A stretch of DNA of 64,000 bases from Colwellia sp. Arc7-D. GTDB lineage: Bacteria > Pseudomonadota > Gammaproteobacteria > Enterobacterales > Alteromonadaceae. Position 1 is the stretch's first letter. Each line of letters opens with the position of its first letter. The stretch is from NCBI RefSeq assembly GCF_003061515.1, contig NZ_CP028924.1, forward strand, positions 2,418,001 to 2,482,000, read 5' to 3'. Both the position numbers and the translations under genes were made by a program. The notes under the pieces were generated by a model. It was not told where the DNA came from, made no database searches, and saw only the letters and a program-made list of their open reading frames with translations. Below, in pieces: positions 22,102-31,767 of this stretch.

Positions 22102-22878
22102 TTACTTACTGCTTGTGCTGCTATCAGCTTTAAGGGGTGATTTATTTTTTGCGTGCCTAATGGCAAATTCCTGATCAAGATACTGCTGTCCTAATGTTAT
22201 CGCTCTTACCGCTTTTGAGCGAAATTCACGATTATATAAAGTGTAAACAACAAATAAACTGGCAAGAATAAAGGTCAGCGGATGAAAAAACCAACACAAG
22301 GCAGCGATAGAGAAATAATACGAACGCAACCCATAGTTAAATGCATGCGCGGCTTGGTCTTGTACTACCGCCATTTGCTCAGCATATTTATTTAGGTTTT
22401 CGTTTTCACCGCTGTCATCAAATGGGCATGCTCCAATCATTACATTTAAAAAGCCGTATTGTCTTAATGACCAAGTAAAATGTAGAAATGCCATAACAAA
22501 AATTAGCGCCAGCAAACTCAACTTTAATTGCACCATGGCATGATTTGGGGTTTCAGTATAAGGAATTGAACCAATAACAGATTCGAGCCGGTCAACCTGA
22601 GCGAACAAGGTAAGTACACCGGCTAATATTAATAAGGTAGAAGAAGCAAAAAATGAAATATTGCGTTCTAAGTTAGCTAGAAGTGCCGCTTCACCAACAC
22701 GAATATCGCGTCCAATAACTTCATACATCCAATGCACTCTATGCTGGTGTAAACATCGAGCAATGCAATTTGTTGTTTTTGCTTTTTTACGTGCAAAACC
22801 AGTGTACCCGGCCCAACAAATAAAGAAACAGCTTAAGGCGATCACATCAAGTAGGTATATTGGCATAGTATATTTCAA
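22102..22878 (-). CDS. DUF599 family membrane protein
   Basis: 258 residues, first gene of the DUF599-DUF2919-dnaQ-TIGR03503 run. Transmembrane segments at about 4-22, 73-95, 112-135 and 180-215. The family pattern is visible in the N-terminal helix, the HQHRVHWMYEV segment, the NLERNISFFASSTLLILAGVLTL stretch and FNYGLRSYYFSIAALCWFFHP. Function unknown. Confidence 0.8.
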   Translation of the reverse strand: MKYTMPIYLLDVIALSCFFICWAGYTGFARKKAKTTNCIARCLHQHRVHWMYEVIGRDIRVGEAALLANLERNISFFASSTLLILAGVLTLFAQVDRLESVIGSIPYTETPNHAMVQLKLSLLALIFVMAFLHFTWSLRQYGFLNVMIGACPFDDSGENENLNKYAEQMAVVQDQAAHAFNYGLRSYYFSIAALCWFFHPLTFILASLFVVYTLYNREFRSKAVRAITLGQQYLDQEFAIRHAKNKSPLKADSSTSSK

Positions 22879-23160
22879 GTCAAATCATTTGTACTGAAGA
22901 TACCGTTATTATGCTTCAGAATTTTTTAATATTCGAGCGATTATTCTTTTATATTAGAAACAAAACAAAAGGCAATAATGCGCTAAGTAATTAAATACTT
23001 TCGTCGACAATTTGCCACAAAAATCAAATAATGCGACCTTATTAAGTAATTTAACCTGATAAAAGCCCCAACTGTCGTATATATTTTGACACATCGAACT
23101 TGCTTATTCAGCATACTCGCCAGTATGTAATTATTTGTAACTCGCCTCGATGGAGCCCGA

Positions 23161-25551
23161 ATGTATTTATCAATAAAGCCAATGGTATTGACTTTAACTA
23201 TTTTATTATCAATGCAGTTAGTGCATGCAACCACGGCCCATAAAATAATAAGCAATCAAAATGAAATTATAGAAATACCCCAGATTTCAGGTGACATTGT
23301 TATAGATGCTTCATTAAGTGAACCACAGTGGCGCTCTGCTAAAAAAGTTTTAATTAACAATATCACACGACCTTACGACAATATTCCCAGCCCCGTACAT
23401 ACCGAAGCCTTATTAATGGAAAGTGAAGGTTATTTTTATTTGGCTTTCATTGCTAAAGACCTTGATATTAAAGAGATAAGAGCTTTTTTAAAAGATAGAG
23501 ACAAGTCATGGGGTGATGATTTGGTCGGTATAAAAATAGACACATACAACGACCAACGCAGTGCCTATCGCTTCTTGGTAAATCCGTTAGGTGTACAAAT
23601 AGACGGTATTGAAAGTGAGGTAACACAAAAAGAAAGCGATGCGTGGGACGGCATATGGGAAAGCGCAGGCAAAATTATTGACGATGGGTTTATTGTTGAA
23701 ATGGCCCTGCCCTTGAGAATGTTAAACTTTCAAGAAAGCGAAGGTAAACAAACGTGGGGAATAGAGTTACTTAGATACTACCCTCGCGAAGAGCGCTTAC
23801 GTTTATCCAATATTCATTTAGACCGTGGTAACAGCTGTGAAATATGTCAAATAGCTACAGCTTCAGGTTTTAAAGGTGCAAAACAAGGCAGCAACTTTAC
23901 GGTTACACCTTCGATTGTTTTGGGCGCAGCACAAGAGCGTGATGATAATAACGAGTGGCAAGATACTAACAATACTGAAGGTAGTTTAGATTTGCGATGG
24001 GGAATCACCCCTGACTGGTTACTAAACGCGACTATAAACCCCGATTTTTCTACGGTTGAATCCGATAACGCGCAACTCAATATAAACAATAATTTTGCTT
24101 TATTTAATCGTGAAAAAAGACTGTTTTTTCTCGACAATCAAGACTATTTTGATAGTGACTATAATTTGGTTTATACCCGTAACATTAATGCCCCTAATTA
24201 CGGCGCTAAATTAACGGGTCGTGAAAACAATCATGCCTTTGGCTTATTTATTACCGATGACAAAAATACCAATATTTTAATACCAGGTAATCGTTCTTCG
24301 TCGGTTGCCACTATTGATGGTGAGTCAAAGGCGGCGGCATTAAGATATCGTTATAGTTTAAATAACGATATTACACTTGGCTGGATAAGCACGTTACGAA
24401 CAGCAGAAGATTATTCAAACCGCGTTAACGGAATTGATGCTAGATTTCGCTTAAACACTGAAGACGTTTTTAAATTTCAGTCGTTATTTTCTACAACCCA
24501 GTATCCAAACGATTTATTTAAGCAATTTTGTAATGTCGACGAAGAAGATGAACAAGCTCGTTGCGCAACACCAGAAAATAACGATGATTGCCAGTTTGGT
24601 GACTGTATTTATAACGAAAATGTATTAAGGACAATAAAAGCAGAAAGCTTTACCGGCAACGCTTTTAAAGCAGGTTATTATCATAATGACAGTAACTGGT
24701 ATTACCGGGTAACTTATGATCGACAAAACGCGGGGTTTCGTGGTGATTTAGGCTTTATATCGCGTGTTGATCATAATAAATTTTCTGTTGGCGGTGATCG
24801 AAAATGGTATGCCGAACCAAATAAATGGTGGACTCAGTTTAAAATATATTCTGACTGGGACCTTATTCACAATGATAACAATGAATTAATAGAAAAAGAG
24901 TTTGATATAAACGCACAACTTCATGCTCGTTATAGCTCTTACTTTAGAGTTGGCTATACAAAACGTGAGAGCGTAGGTAGTAGGCTTGATAAGAGCAAGT
25001 TGGCAATTACGGATAACAGCACGTTATTTACAGAGCATCAATTTTTTATTTTTGCAGAAACAAAACCTATGCTAGGTCTTTATATAAACGCTAATGTTAC
25101 GCGAGGAGATAAAATTGACTATCGCAATAATCGCTTAGGAAAAATAAATCGCCTCAGTAGTAATATAAATTGGAACATCAATAAACATGTTGAAGTAAAG
25201 CTAAAGCAAACCGTTAGGCAACTAGATGCAGAAGGAGAAAACGTATTTATTGCCCGGTTAACTGATTTACGCACCACTTACCAATTTAATGTACAAAGCT
25301 TTCTCCGTTTAAGTGTCGTTTTTAACAATACCAGTAGAAACACAAGTAATTATTTATATATTGCGCCTGAAGATATTAATCGTCATAGCAAAAGCCTCTC
25401 TTCAGAGTTACTTTATGCCTATAAAATAAATCCTCAAACAGTATTTTATTTAGGTTACTCTGATCAACACTACAGTGATGAAACTATTCAAGATTTAACG
25501 CAAGAACAGCGCAGCGTGTTTATGAAATATAGTTATGCATGGCTTAAGTAA
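23161..25551 (+). CDS. DUF5916 / CBM9-like outer-membrane beta-barrel protein, copy 1
   Basis: 796 residues. Signal peptide (about 1-22), then a CBM9-like beta-sandwich (about 35-225; DASLSEPQWRSAKKV, DDLVGIKIDTYNDQR, AWDGIWESAGK), then a DUF5916 C-terminal region with alternating strands (WLLNATINPDFSTVESDNAQLNI) ending in aromatic MKYSYAWLK, like an outer-membrane barrel. Such proteins sit in the outer membrane and are often next to peptidase or carbohydrate genes, but no substrate is established. GGAG precedes the ATG. Two Cys pairs (CEIC, and CDEEDEQARC-like spacing) lie in predicted loops. Confidence 0.85.
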   Translation: MYLSIKPMVLTLTILLSMQLVHATTAHKIISNQNEIIEIPQISGDIVIDASLSEPQWRSAKKVLINNITRPYDNIPSPVHTEALLMESEGYFYLAFIAKDLDIKEIRAFLKDRDKSWGDDLVGIKIDTYNDQRSAYRFLVNPLGVQIDGIESEVTQKESDAWDGIWESAGKIIDDGFIVEMALPLRMLNFQESEGKQTWGIELLRYYPREERLRLSNIHLDRGNSCEICQIATASGFKGAKQGSNFTVTPSIVLGAAQERDDNNEWQDTNNTEGSLDLRWGITPDWLLNATINPDFSTVESDNAQLNINNNFALFNREKRLFFLDNQDYFDSDYNLVYTRNINAPNYGAKLTGRENNHAFGLFITDDKNTNILIPGNRSSSVATIDGESKAAALRYRYSLNNDITLGWISTLRTAEDYSNRVNGIDARFRLNTEDVFKFQSLFSTTQYPNDLFKQFCNVDEEDEQARCATPENNDDCQFGDCIYNENVLRTIKAESFTGNAFKAGYYHNDSNWYYRVTYDRQNAGFRGDLGFISRVDHNKFSVGGDRKWYAEPNKWWTQFKIYSDWDLIHNDNNELIEKEFDINAQLHARYSSYFRVGYTKRESVGSRLDKSKLAITDNSTLFTEHQFFIFAETKPMLGLYINANVTRGDKIDYRNNRLGKINRLSSNINWNINKHVEVKLKQTVRQLDAEGENVFIARLTDLRTTYQFNVQSFLRLSVVFNNTSRNTSNYLYIAPEDINRHSKSLSSELLYAYKINPQTVFYLGYSDQHYSDETIQDLTQEQRSVFMKYSYAWLK

Positions 25552-25603
25552 ACCTTACCTTGAATATTATTGCCTGCGTATCAATTTATATCTATTGATA
25601 AAT

Positions 25604-25630
25604 AACCACCGTTAATGGTAGTTTTTTTAT
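25604..25630 (+). terminator. Weak terminator between the two DUF5916 genes
   Basis: AACCACC, a GTTAAT loop and GGTAGTT followed by a T run; one mismatch in the stem. Confidence 0.4.
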
Positions 25631-25756
25631 ACCAAAATTGAACTATATATTGCCATCTGTTAGCAAATTTGTAACAATTTAAAAAAAGGAATTATTATTA
25701 ACGTTATATAACTTACGTTAAACACATAAAATAATAATAATATTGGAGTGGTAAAA

Positions 25757-28045
25757 TTGAAGTTTAGTATTCGTGGCCTGTTTACAGTTGCCACTGCCTT
25801 TATGCTATTTGTAAAACCGAGTTTTGCGCAAGAAAATACCGTAAACCAGGCACAATTAAATATCCCTCATGTTGAGCTTGAATTAACCATTGATGGCGAA
25901 TTAAACGATCTCATTTGGCAACAAGCTCTTGATGTTCCAATGAATATTGTAAACAGCCCGTGGAACAACAAACCCAGCCCTGTTTCAACGAATGCAAAAA
26001 TTGTTGAAAATGGCGATTACCTCTACATTGCTTTTATTGCACAAGATCCTAACCCTGAGTTAATTCAAGGCTTCTTAGGCGACCGCGACACACGCTGGTT
26101 TGATGATTTAGTTGGGTTTAAATTAGACACATATAATAATCGTCGCTTAAATTATGAGTTTTTTGTAAATCCTCATGGCGTACAACATGATGCTATTTTT
26201 AATGAAATGACCGTCAGTAAAGACCCTGCTTGGGATGGAATTTGGCAGTCTGCAGGAAAAATAACAAAAGATGGTTACCAAGTTGAAATAGCTATTCCAT
26301 ACCATATCCTAAATTTTAACGACAACGATGACGTTAAAACTTGGGCAATAGAACTAATTAGAGTTTATCCTCGAGACACATCGTTGAGAATATCTCATAT
26401 TGAGTTAGATCGTAACAACCCTTGCTGGCTTTGCCAAACACCTGAAGTTGTTGGTTTTAAAAACGCTAAGGCAAGTAAAAACATTATGCTTACGCCCACT
26501 TTAGTCGCCAGCAGAAGTGAAACTCGTGAAATTTTCACCCCCAAAACTGACTGGGAAGCTGAAAACGACATTGATGCAGGTTTAGACCTACGTTGGGGCA
26601 TTAATGCCAACACTCTGTTAAATGTGACTTTAAATCCAGATTTTTCGAATATAGAAACCGACTCAGGTCAACTCAGTGTTAATAAAACCTTTTCGCTTTT
26701 TTATGACGAAAAACGACAATTTTTTGTAGAGAACTCAGAGTACTTTTCCAGTAACTTTGATCTAGTGTATACCCGTAATATAGCTGACCCTGAATATGGT
26801 GCTAAATTAACCGGCACTGAAGGCAAACACACTTACGGCGCATTCATGACCAATGATACGCAAACCAATATTATTCTTCCGGGTAATACGGGTTCAAGAT
26901 TAATCTCGTTAACCGATGATAGTGAGTCAGGTGCTATTAAGTATCGTTACGATGTTAACGAGGACTTTTCAGTTGGTGTGATCAGTACTTTACGCCAAAC
27001 CGAAAATTACCATAACTTTGTCTCTGGTATAGATTCAAAATACCGATTCAATGACTCGAACTCGCTTCAAGCACAAGTGCTGATGGCTGATACCAAAGAC
27101 TCGGCTCAGTTTACTGATAGTGGTAAAGAAGAAAACTATAATGATAATGCCTTTAAATTAAACTTTAAACATGACTCAGAATATTGGGAAGTTAGTGCTG
27201 AACACCAAGAAATTGGTGCAAGGTTCCGTGCAGATCTTGGTTTTATGCCACGTGCAGATTATCAAAAAAGTAAATTGTTAGTTAACCGATTAATGTACGG
27301 TGAGCCAGAAAGTGCTTGGCAAAAAATGACCTTTGCTGGGCAGTGGCAAATATTACACAATGAAAACGGTGAATTACTTGAGCGCTCGATATCATCAAGC
27401 TTTAATATCGATGGTCCTATGCAGTCATTGTTTAATGTTTTACTCGTTGCCGCTGATAAAGTGGGGTTACGTCGCCATGAGTTAAATTTTGATTTACCGA
27501 TAGATAATACCATTGACGGTAACACAGATCGGTTTGAAGAAAATCAAGCGGTTTTCTATGCTTCTATTCAACCTACAGCACAAATATTTACCAATCTTGA
27601 ATTGACCGTAGGTGATAAAATTGATTATGAAAACAATAGACTTGGCGACTATGTCGCACTTTATGGCAGTATTAACTACAACGTGAACAAGCATCTGCAG
27701 TTTGAGTTTTCTCATACCTTTAGTGATTTAGACGCAGATAATGCCAATGTATTTACAGAAAATTTAACCGAACTTCGAGTTTCTTATCAATTTAATGTTA
27801 ATAGCTACTTAAAATTCAACTTGGTCTACACCGATATTGATTTTAACTTAGATAATAACCCTAACGCTTATACAGCGAAAGATAATAACTTAACTACGCA
27901 ACTTATCTATGCATATAAAATAAACCCTCAAACGGTGTTCTACTTAGGTTATTCAGATAATAGTTATCAAGATGATAGATTGAAGAGCTTATCTCGTGAG
28001 CAACGTACAATTTACACTAAAATTAGTTATGCGTGGTTACCTTAA
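25757..28045 (+). CDS. DUF5916 / CBM9-like outer-membrane beta-barrel protein, copy 2
   Basis: 762 residues from the TTG at 25757, eight bases after GGAG; an in-frame GTG at 25748 overlaps that ribosome site. Same architecture as copy 1: signal peptide, CBM9-like domain (DGELNDLIWQQALDV, DDLVGFKLDTYNNRR, AWDGIWQSAGK) and DUF5916 barrel (NVTLNPDFSNIETDSGQLSV) ending KISYAWLP. Stretches such as YKINPQTVFYLGYSD are identical in both, so this is a tandem paralogue. It has its own upstream gap of about 200 bp, so separate regulation is possible. Confidence 0.85.
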   Translation: MKFSIRGLFTVATAFMLFVKPSFAQENTVNQAQLNIPHVELELTIDGELNDLIWQQALDVPMNIVNSPWNNKPSPVSTNAKIVENGDYLYIAFIAQDPNPELIQGFLGDRDTRWFDDLVGFKLDTYNNRRLNYEFFVNPHGVQHDAIFNEMTVSKDPAWDGIWQSAGKITKDGYQVEIAIPYHILNFNDNDDVKTWAIELIRVYPRDTSLRISHIELDRNNPCWLCQTPEVVGFKNAKASKNIMLTPTLVASRSETREIFTPKTDWEAENDIDAGLDLRWGINANTLLNVTLNPDFSNIETDSGQLSVNKTFSLFYDEKRQFFVENSEYFSSNFDLVYTRNIADPEYGAKLTGTEGKHTYGAFMTNDTQTNIILPGNTGSRLISLTDDSESGAIKYRYDVNEDFSVGVISTLRQTENYHNFVSGIDSKYRFNDSNSLQAQVLMADTKDSAQFTDSGKEENYNDNAFKLNFKHDSEYWEVSAEHQEIGARFRADLGFMPRADYQKSKLLVNRLMYGEPESAWQKMTFAGQWQILHNENGELLERSISSSFNIDGPMQSLFNVLLVAADKVGLRRHELNFDLPIDNTIDGNTDRFEENQAVFYASIQPTAQIFTNLELTVGDKIDYENNRLGDYVALYGSINYNVNKHLQFEFSHTFSDLDADNANVFTENLTELRVSYQFNVNSYLKFNLVYTDIDFNLDNNPNAYTAKDNNLTTQLIYAYKINPQTVFYLGYSDNSYQDDRLKSLSREQRTIYTKISYAWLP

Positions 28046-28381
28046 GGCACTATAACTTCTTATTTAAATTCACAGTAGGTCGTCGATAATAAATGTTTTT
28101 TTTGGCTACCTACTCGTGAAATAGTATTGCGTAAAACACCTTCCTCCGCGTTTACTTCGGCATTTATCCAACGATAATGCCTAATATGCTTACCAACTTA
28201 ACTCCCTGTATTATTACCGACAACAGAAACGACTTTAATTACAACTTTAATTACGACAATCATTACGATAATAATTACGACAATAGTTCCTGCGTTAATA
28301 CTGACAACAGAACAACAATAGCTCCTAAATCAGGTGCGACTTTAGTCAATATGTACCATTTGATAACTAATAAGTTATGAG
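28046..28381. other. Intergenic stretch with low-complexity AAT/GAC-rich repeat
   Basis: 337 bp between the convergent DUF5916 and RDD genes. It contains imperfect short repeats of the ttacgacaa/ttaattacaa type (28215-28290). An open frame of 67 codons on the plus strand (28177) translates to a N/D/Y-rich low-complexity string and has no convincing ribosome site. No clear terminator seen. Confidence 0.5.
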
Positions 28382-29671
28382 TTAGCTCGCATCGCCTGTT
28401 GGGTGTTCAATAATATTTTGTTTATATTTCTTTTTGCCAAAATCACTGTCGTTTATAACAATGGTTGAAGATATTTTATCGTGAATAGCTTGTCTATTGG
28501 GATCCCAAAATATCTGGGCAAAACCAAGTAAACCAGTTGCTATTCCAGCACCATAACCACCATACCGTCCAAAGCTATCCCAAACTGATAATGGTGTACC
28601 ATCGAGCTGAATTACTCGTATATTGAAGAGTTTTTTACCGGGTGTTTGTCCATACCAAAGTGCGGTAAACATAGTAAAGTAGAAAGCTGCCCAACCAAAA
28701 CCTAAGCCTAAATCTTCAACTAGCCCTTTAAGCCAAGCAAGTCCTTTATACACTTTTGGATTGGCTGGTTCGATATCTGCAGCATTCACTTGTTTAGCTT
28801 CATCTAACGACGTTGAATCGGCTATTTCATTGGGATTATTGTCTAAGTTTACTTTCGTTGCTTCTGCGTTATTTAGCACAGTAACTTTCAGCATATCTTG
28901 ATCTATAAGCGTTTTTTCAGTTTGCTTAAGCGCGTATTCTTTTTGTAACTGTGCACTTATAATCGTTATTTCTTGCTCAGTTAAATCACTTTTTTCAGTA
29001 ATATTCTCAAGTAAGTTAGCGTTAAATTGCTTAGCATCAATTGCTGAGGTGCTTTGTTCAGCATAGCCTGAAGCTAAATCATTACTGAGTTCTTGCCAAC
29101 AAGGTAAGGTTTCACACTCACTGTGCGAAACAGCAAGGTTAGCAGCAAGCGTAAGTGTGACTTTAATAAAGTCATTACTGGTGCCATCACTGCCCTGCTT
29201 TTTATTTTCACTGGATAGCCCTGCTTGCTCAACTTGGTTATTAATTGTGTCTAATTTAGAAAATAGCTTAGGTAGAATGTCGATTAATACAACGAAAACG
29301 ATTAAGGCGGCAATCATACGAAGTATTGTTTGTCTTATACCACTTATTTTTCCTCGCTTTTTCGCCCGTTTTTTACTGCCTACATTATAAAGTGTGACAG
29401 CAACTAACAATGCCAAAAGCTCACCGGGTACTTCACTTAATAGCGCCACCAAAAATAAGTCAACTGTTAGTGCTGCTCCGCGTCGCCATGGCACCGCAAG
29501 TGCCATACCAAATAACGATTTATCTATTTTAAAAGCCAGTGGAGTTAATATTTCTCGCGTTTCTTGACCAGACAATTTATCTGCCGTAGCTTTATGTTTT
29601 GCCGCTTTTGACAATGATTCAAGGTGTTCTGATTTATTATTATCAGCCTGACTATCTACAGTTTTGGTCAC
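28382..29671 (-). CDS. RDD family membrane protein, large
   Basis: 429 residues. The RDD domain is split. The first part (PWRRGAALTVDLFLVALLSEVPGELLALLVAV, about 60-95) and another helix (about 112-132) are followed by a long hydrophilic, probably periplasmic insert (about 140-290, Gln/Lys/Glu-rich). The rest of the domain (WAAFYFTMFTALWYGQTPGKKLFNIRVIQLDG ... DPNRQAIHDKISSTIVI) is at the C-terminus. Such split RDD proteins recur in marine gammaproteobacteria; function unknown. Confidence 0.8.
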   Translation of the reverse strand: MTKTVDSQADNNKSEHLESLSKAAKHKATADKLSGQETREILTPLAFKIDKSLFGMALAVPWRRGAALTVDLFLVALLSEVPGELLALLVAVTLYNVGSKKRAKKRGKISGIRQTILRMIAALIVFVVLIDILPKLFSKLDTINNQVEQAGLSSENKKQGSDGTSNDFIKVTLTLAANLAVSHSECETLPCWQELSNDLASGYAEQSTSAIDAKQFNANLLENITEKSDLTEQEITIISAQLQKEYALKQTEKTLIDQDMLKVTVLNNAEATKVNLDNNPNEIADSTSLDEAKQVNAADIEPANPKVYKGLAWLKGLVEDLGLGFGWAAFYFTMFTALWYGQTPGKKLFNIRVIQLDGTPLSVWDSFGRYGGYGAGIATGLLGFAQIFWDPNRQAIHDKISSTIVINDSDFGKKKYKQNIIEHPTGDAS

Positions 29672-30018
29672 ATTTATTCCGTTATCGTTGGGCGATGTGT
29701 ATATTTACAGGTACACACATGCAATAAAGTTAACAATATCAATCAACTGATTCTACAGCAAACTATTTTACAAACGCATAATAACTAATAAAATCAATGT
29801 TTAACATTTTAAATAATGTCTTGCAGCCCTCTTAGTTAGGTATCTATTCCTTTTTTGCATATAAGATACCGAAATATCACTTCTTTTTCTGCCATAAAGG
29901 GTTAACCTAATTACAATTGTTGACTATATTGAAATAATTTTCGATAGTTAACACATACAAACAAATAAATGATCTGTATGACATACTTAGTTATACCGAG
30001 ACAATAGGATTAAAAATA
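29672..30018. other. Intergenic region upstream of cysK and the RDD gene
   Basis: 347 bp of AT-rich DNA between divergent genes; it must hold both promoters. No clean -35/-10 pair, terminator or riboswitch could be assigned by eye. Confidence 0.5.
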
Positions 30019-30996
30019 ATGTCGACTATATTTGAAGATAACTCAACATCAATTGGTAACACTCCGCTAGTAAAACTTAACCGTGTTATAAGTGGCGAAA
30101 ACTCAGCTAATGTTTATGCAAAAATTGAAGCGCGTAACCCAAGCTTTAGTATTAAATGTCGCATCGGTGCCAACATGATTTGGGATGCTGAGAAAAAAGG
30201 TTTACTTACCGAAGGTAAATCTATTGTCGAGCCAACCAGTGGTAATACTGGCATCGCACTAGCATTTGTTGCTGCTGCTCGTGGTTATAAAATAACGCTT
30301 ACTATGCCTAATACTATGAGTATGGAGCGTAGAAAACTATTAATCGCTTTAGGTGCTAAATTAGTACTTACCGATGGCGCTAAAGGTATGGGCGGCGCTA
30401 TTGCTAAAGCGCAAGAAATTAAAGATGCTGATCCAGACAACGTTGTATTATTGGGTCAATTTGATAATCCAGCTAACCCTGAAATACATGAAAAAACTAC
30501 CGGACCAGAAATTTGGCGTGACACTAAAGGCCATGTAGACTTTTTTGTTGCTGGAGTTGGCACAGGTGGCACAATTACCGGTACAACACGCTTCCTTAAA
30601 AGCGTAGCAGAGCATAAAATTATTTCAGTAGCGGTTGAGCCAACAGATTCTCCTGTTATCACTCAAGCAATGGCTGGTGAAGAGTTAAAACCTGGTCCTC
30701 ATAAAATTCAAGGTATTGGTGCTGGTTTTATTCCTGGTAACTTAGACCTTTCTATTATTGATGCAGTAGAACAAGTATCAAATGACGACTCTATGGCAAT
30801 GGCGCATAGATTAATGAAAGAAGAAGGTATTCTTGCCGGTATTTCATCAGGCGCAGCGGTTGTAGCTGCCAAGCGTATTGCTGAAAAACCAGAAAATGCA
30901 GGTAAAAATATTGTTGTTATTTTACCAAGTTCTGCCGAACGTTACCTTTCAAGCGCTTTGTTTACTGACTCATTTAGTGAAGAAGACTTAGCGTAA
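30019..30996 (+). CDS. cysK: Cysteine synthase A (O-acetylserine sulfhydrylase)
   Basis: 325 residues. PLP enzyme making L-cysteine from O-acetyl-L-serine and sulfide, the last step of sulfur assimilation. The PLP lysine lies in [11 protein letters not shown], the substrate-binding loop is [11 protein letters not shown], and the phosphate-binding loop is [11 protein letters not shown]. The C-terminal [12 protein letters not shown] is typical of CysK rather than CysM. Single gene with its own terminator; no neighbouring sulfur genes. Confidence 0.96.
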   Translation: MSTIFEDNSTSIGNTPLVKLNRVISGENSANVYAKIEARNPSFSIKCRIGANMIWDAEKKGLLTEGKSIVEPTSGNTGIALAFVAAARGYKITLTMPNTMSMERRKLLIALGAKLVLTDGAKGMGGAIAKAQEIKDADPDNVVLLGQFDNPANPEIHEKTTGPEIWRDTKGHVDFFVAGVGTGGTITGTTRFLKSVAEHKIISVAVEPTDSPVITQAMAGEELKPGPHKIQGIGAGFIPGNLDLSIIDAVEQVSNDDSMAMAHRLMKEEGILAGISSGAAVVAAKRIAEKPENAGKNIVVILPSSAERYLSSALFTDSFSEEDLA

Positions 30997-31086
30997 TAAC
31001 TATTAAGGTTAAGCTATTTTAGGATAAATGATAAAAATTACATTTACCCTAAAGCATATAACCTTATATATTGACCCTAAATTTAA

Positions 31087-31118
31087 AGGCGTGATTTATA
31101 AATAATCACGCCTTTTTT
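31087..31118 (+). terminator. Terminator of cysK
   Basis: AAAGGCGTGATT stem, loop, AATCACGCCTTTTTT: perfect inverted repeat followed by a T run. Confidence 0.85.
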
Positions 31119-31194
31119 ATTTTAAAAAACATTAGGTTTAGCAACAATTATTACGGTAGTATGCAGGTAATATTACACAGATAATTGTTACTTT

Positions 31195-31629
31195 ATGAAT
31201 TATATAAAACTTATATCTTTAAGCTTCATGCTTTTAATTTTTGGTTGTGGCGAGTCATCCAAAGATACAATTACAAATGTTGACAACCCTGAAGTGGTTG
31301 CCATTGAATTTTTTAATGCCTTGTATAACGAACAAAACATTAAAAAAGCGGCATCGGTATGTAGTCCTAAATTAGCTCGTATTATCTTGCACTATAAATC
31401 AACTAAAGCTGTTGCTCGCCATATGTTTAATATGTCTTTTGATAATGTTGAAATAACCCCAGACGATAGTGGTGTTAAAGTTAGAGAGCAGTTTAAAAAC
31501 TCTGCAGTAATTACGGTTTACTTTGATGGTTATTATCAAAATAACCATTTAAAAGATGTAAAGCGATTATCGCTGATACAAGTAGAAGATAAATGGATTA
31601 TAGATAAAATATTGAAAGATCCCTTTTAA
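31195..31629 (+). CDS. Small lipoprotein, DUF4878-like
   Basis: 144 residues with lipobox IFGC (Cys18). The mature part is a single NTF2/DUF4878-type alpha-beta domain: VAIEFFNALYNEQNIKKAASVCSPK, then strands ending in DKWIIDKIL. Such lipoproteins are typical periplasm-facing proteins without catalytic function. Single gene with a terminator. Confidence 0.7.
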   Translation: MNYIKLISLSFMLLIFGCGESSKDTITNVDNPEVVAIEFFNALYNEQNIKKAASVCSPKLARIILHYKSTKAVARHMFNMSFDNVEITPDDSGVKVREQFKNSAVITVYFDGYYQNNHLKDVKRLSLIQVEDKWIIDKILKDPF

Positions 31630-31646
31630 TATTTTTACAGTAAAAC

Positions 31647-31678
31647 TAAAAACGGCGTCAATAATGACGCCGTTTTGT
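31647..31678 (+). terminator. Terminator of the DUF4878-like lipoprotein gene
   Basis: AAAACGGCGTCA, loop, TGACGCCGTTTTG: long perfect stem with T-rich tail; usable in both directions, so it may also serve the minus-strand gamma-glutamyltransferase gene. Confidence 0.85.
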
Positions 31679-31767
31679 TTTCTAAATAACGATGAAAGTT
31701 GCTTTAGAAAATAACTTTAAAAGTTTTATAAATGTCTATGTAAAGCTTAATGTTTACAACTTAGCAT

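Noticed and set aside
22983..23255. 90-codon minus-strand frame opposite the start of the first DUF5916 gene
   Set aside because: Overlaps a well-supported gene and its promoter region; composition unlike a real protein.
28177..28380. 67-codon plus-strand frame, N/D/Y-rich
   Set aside because: Low-complexity translation of a short imperfect repeat, no convincing ribosome site and no family resemblance; reported only as intergenic repeat.
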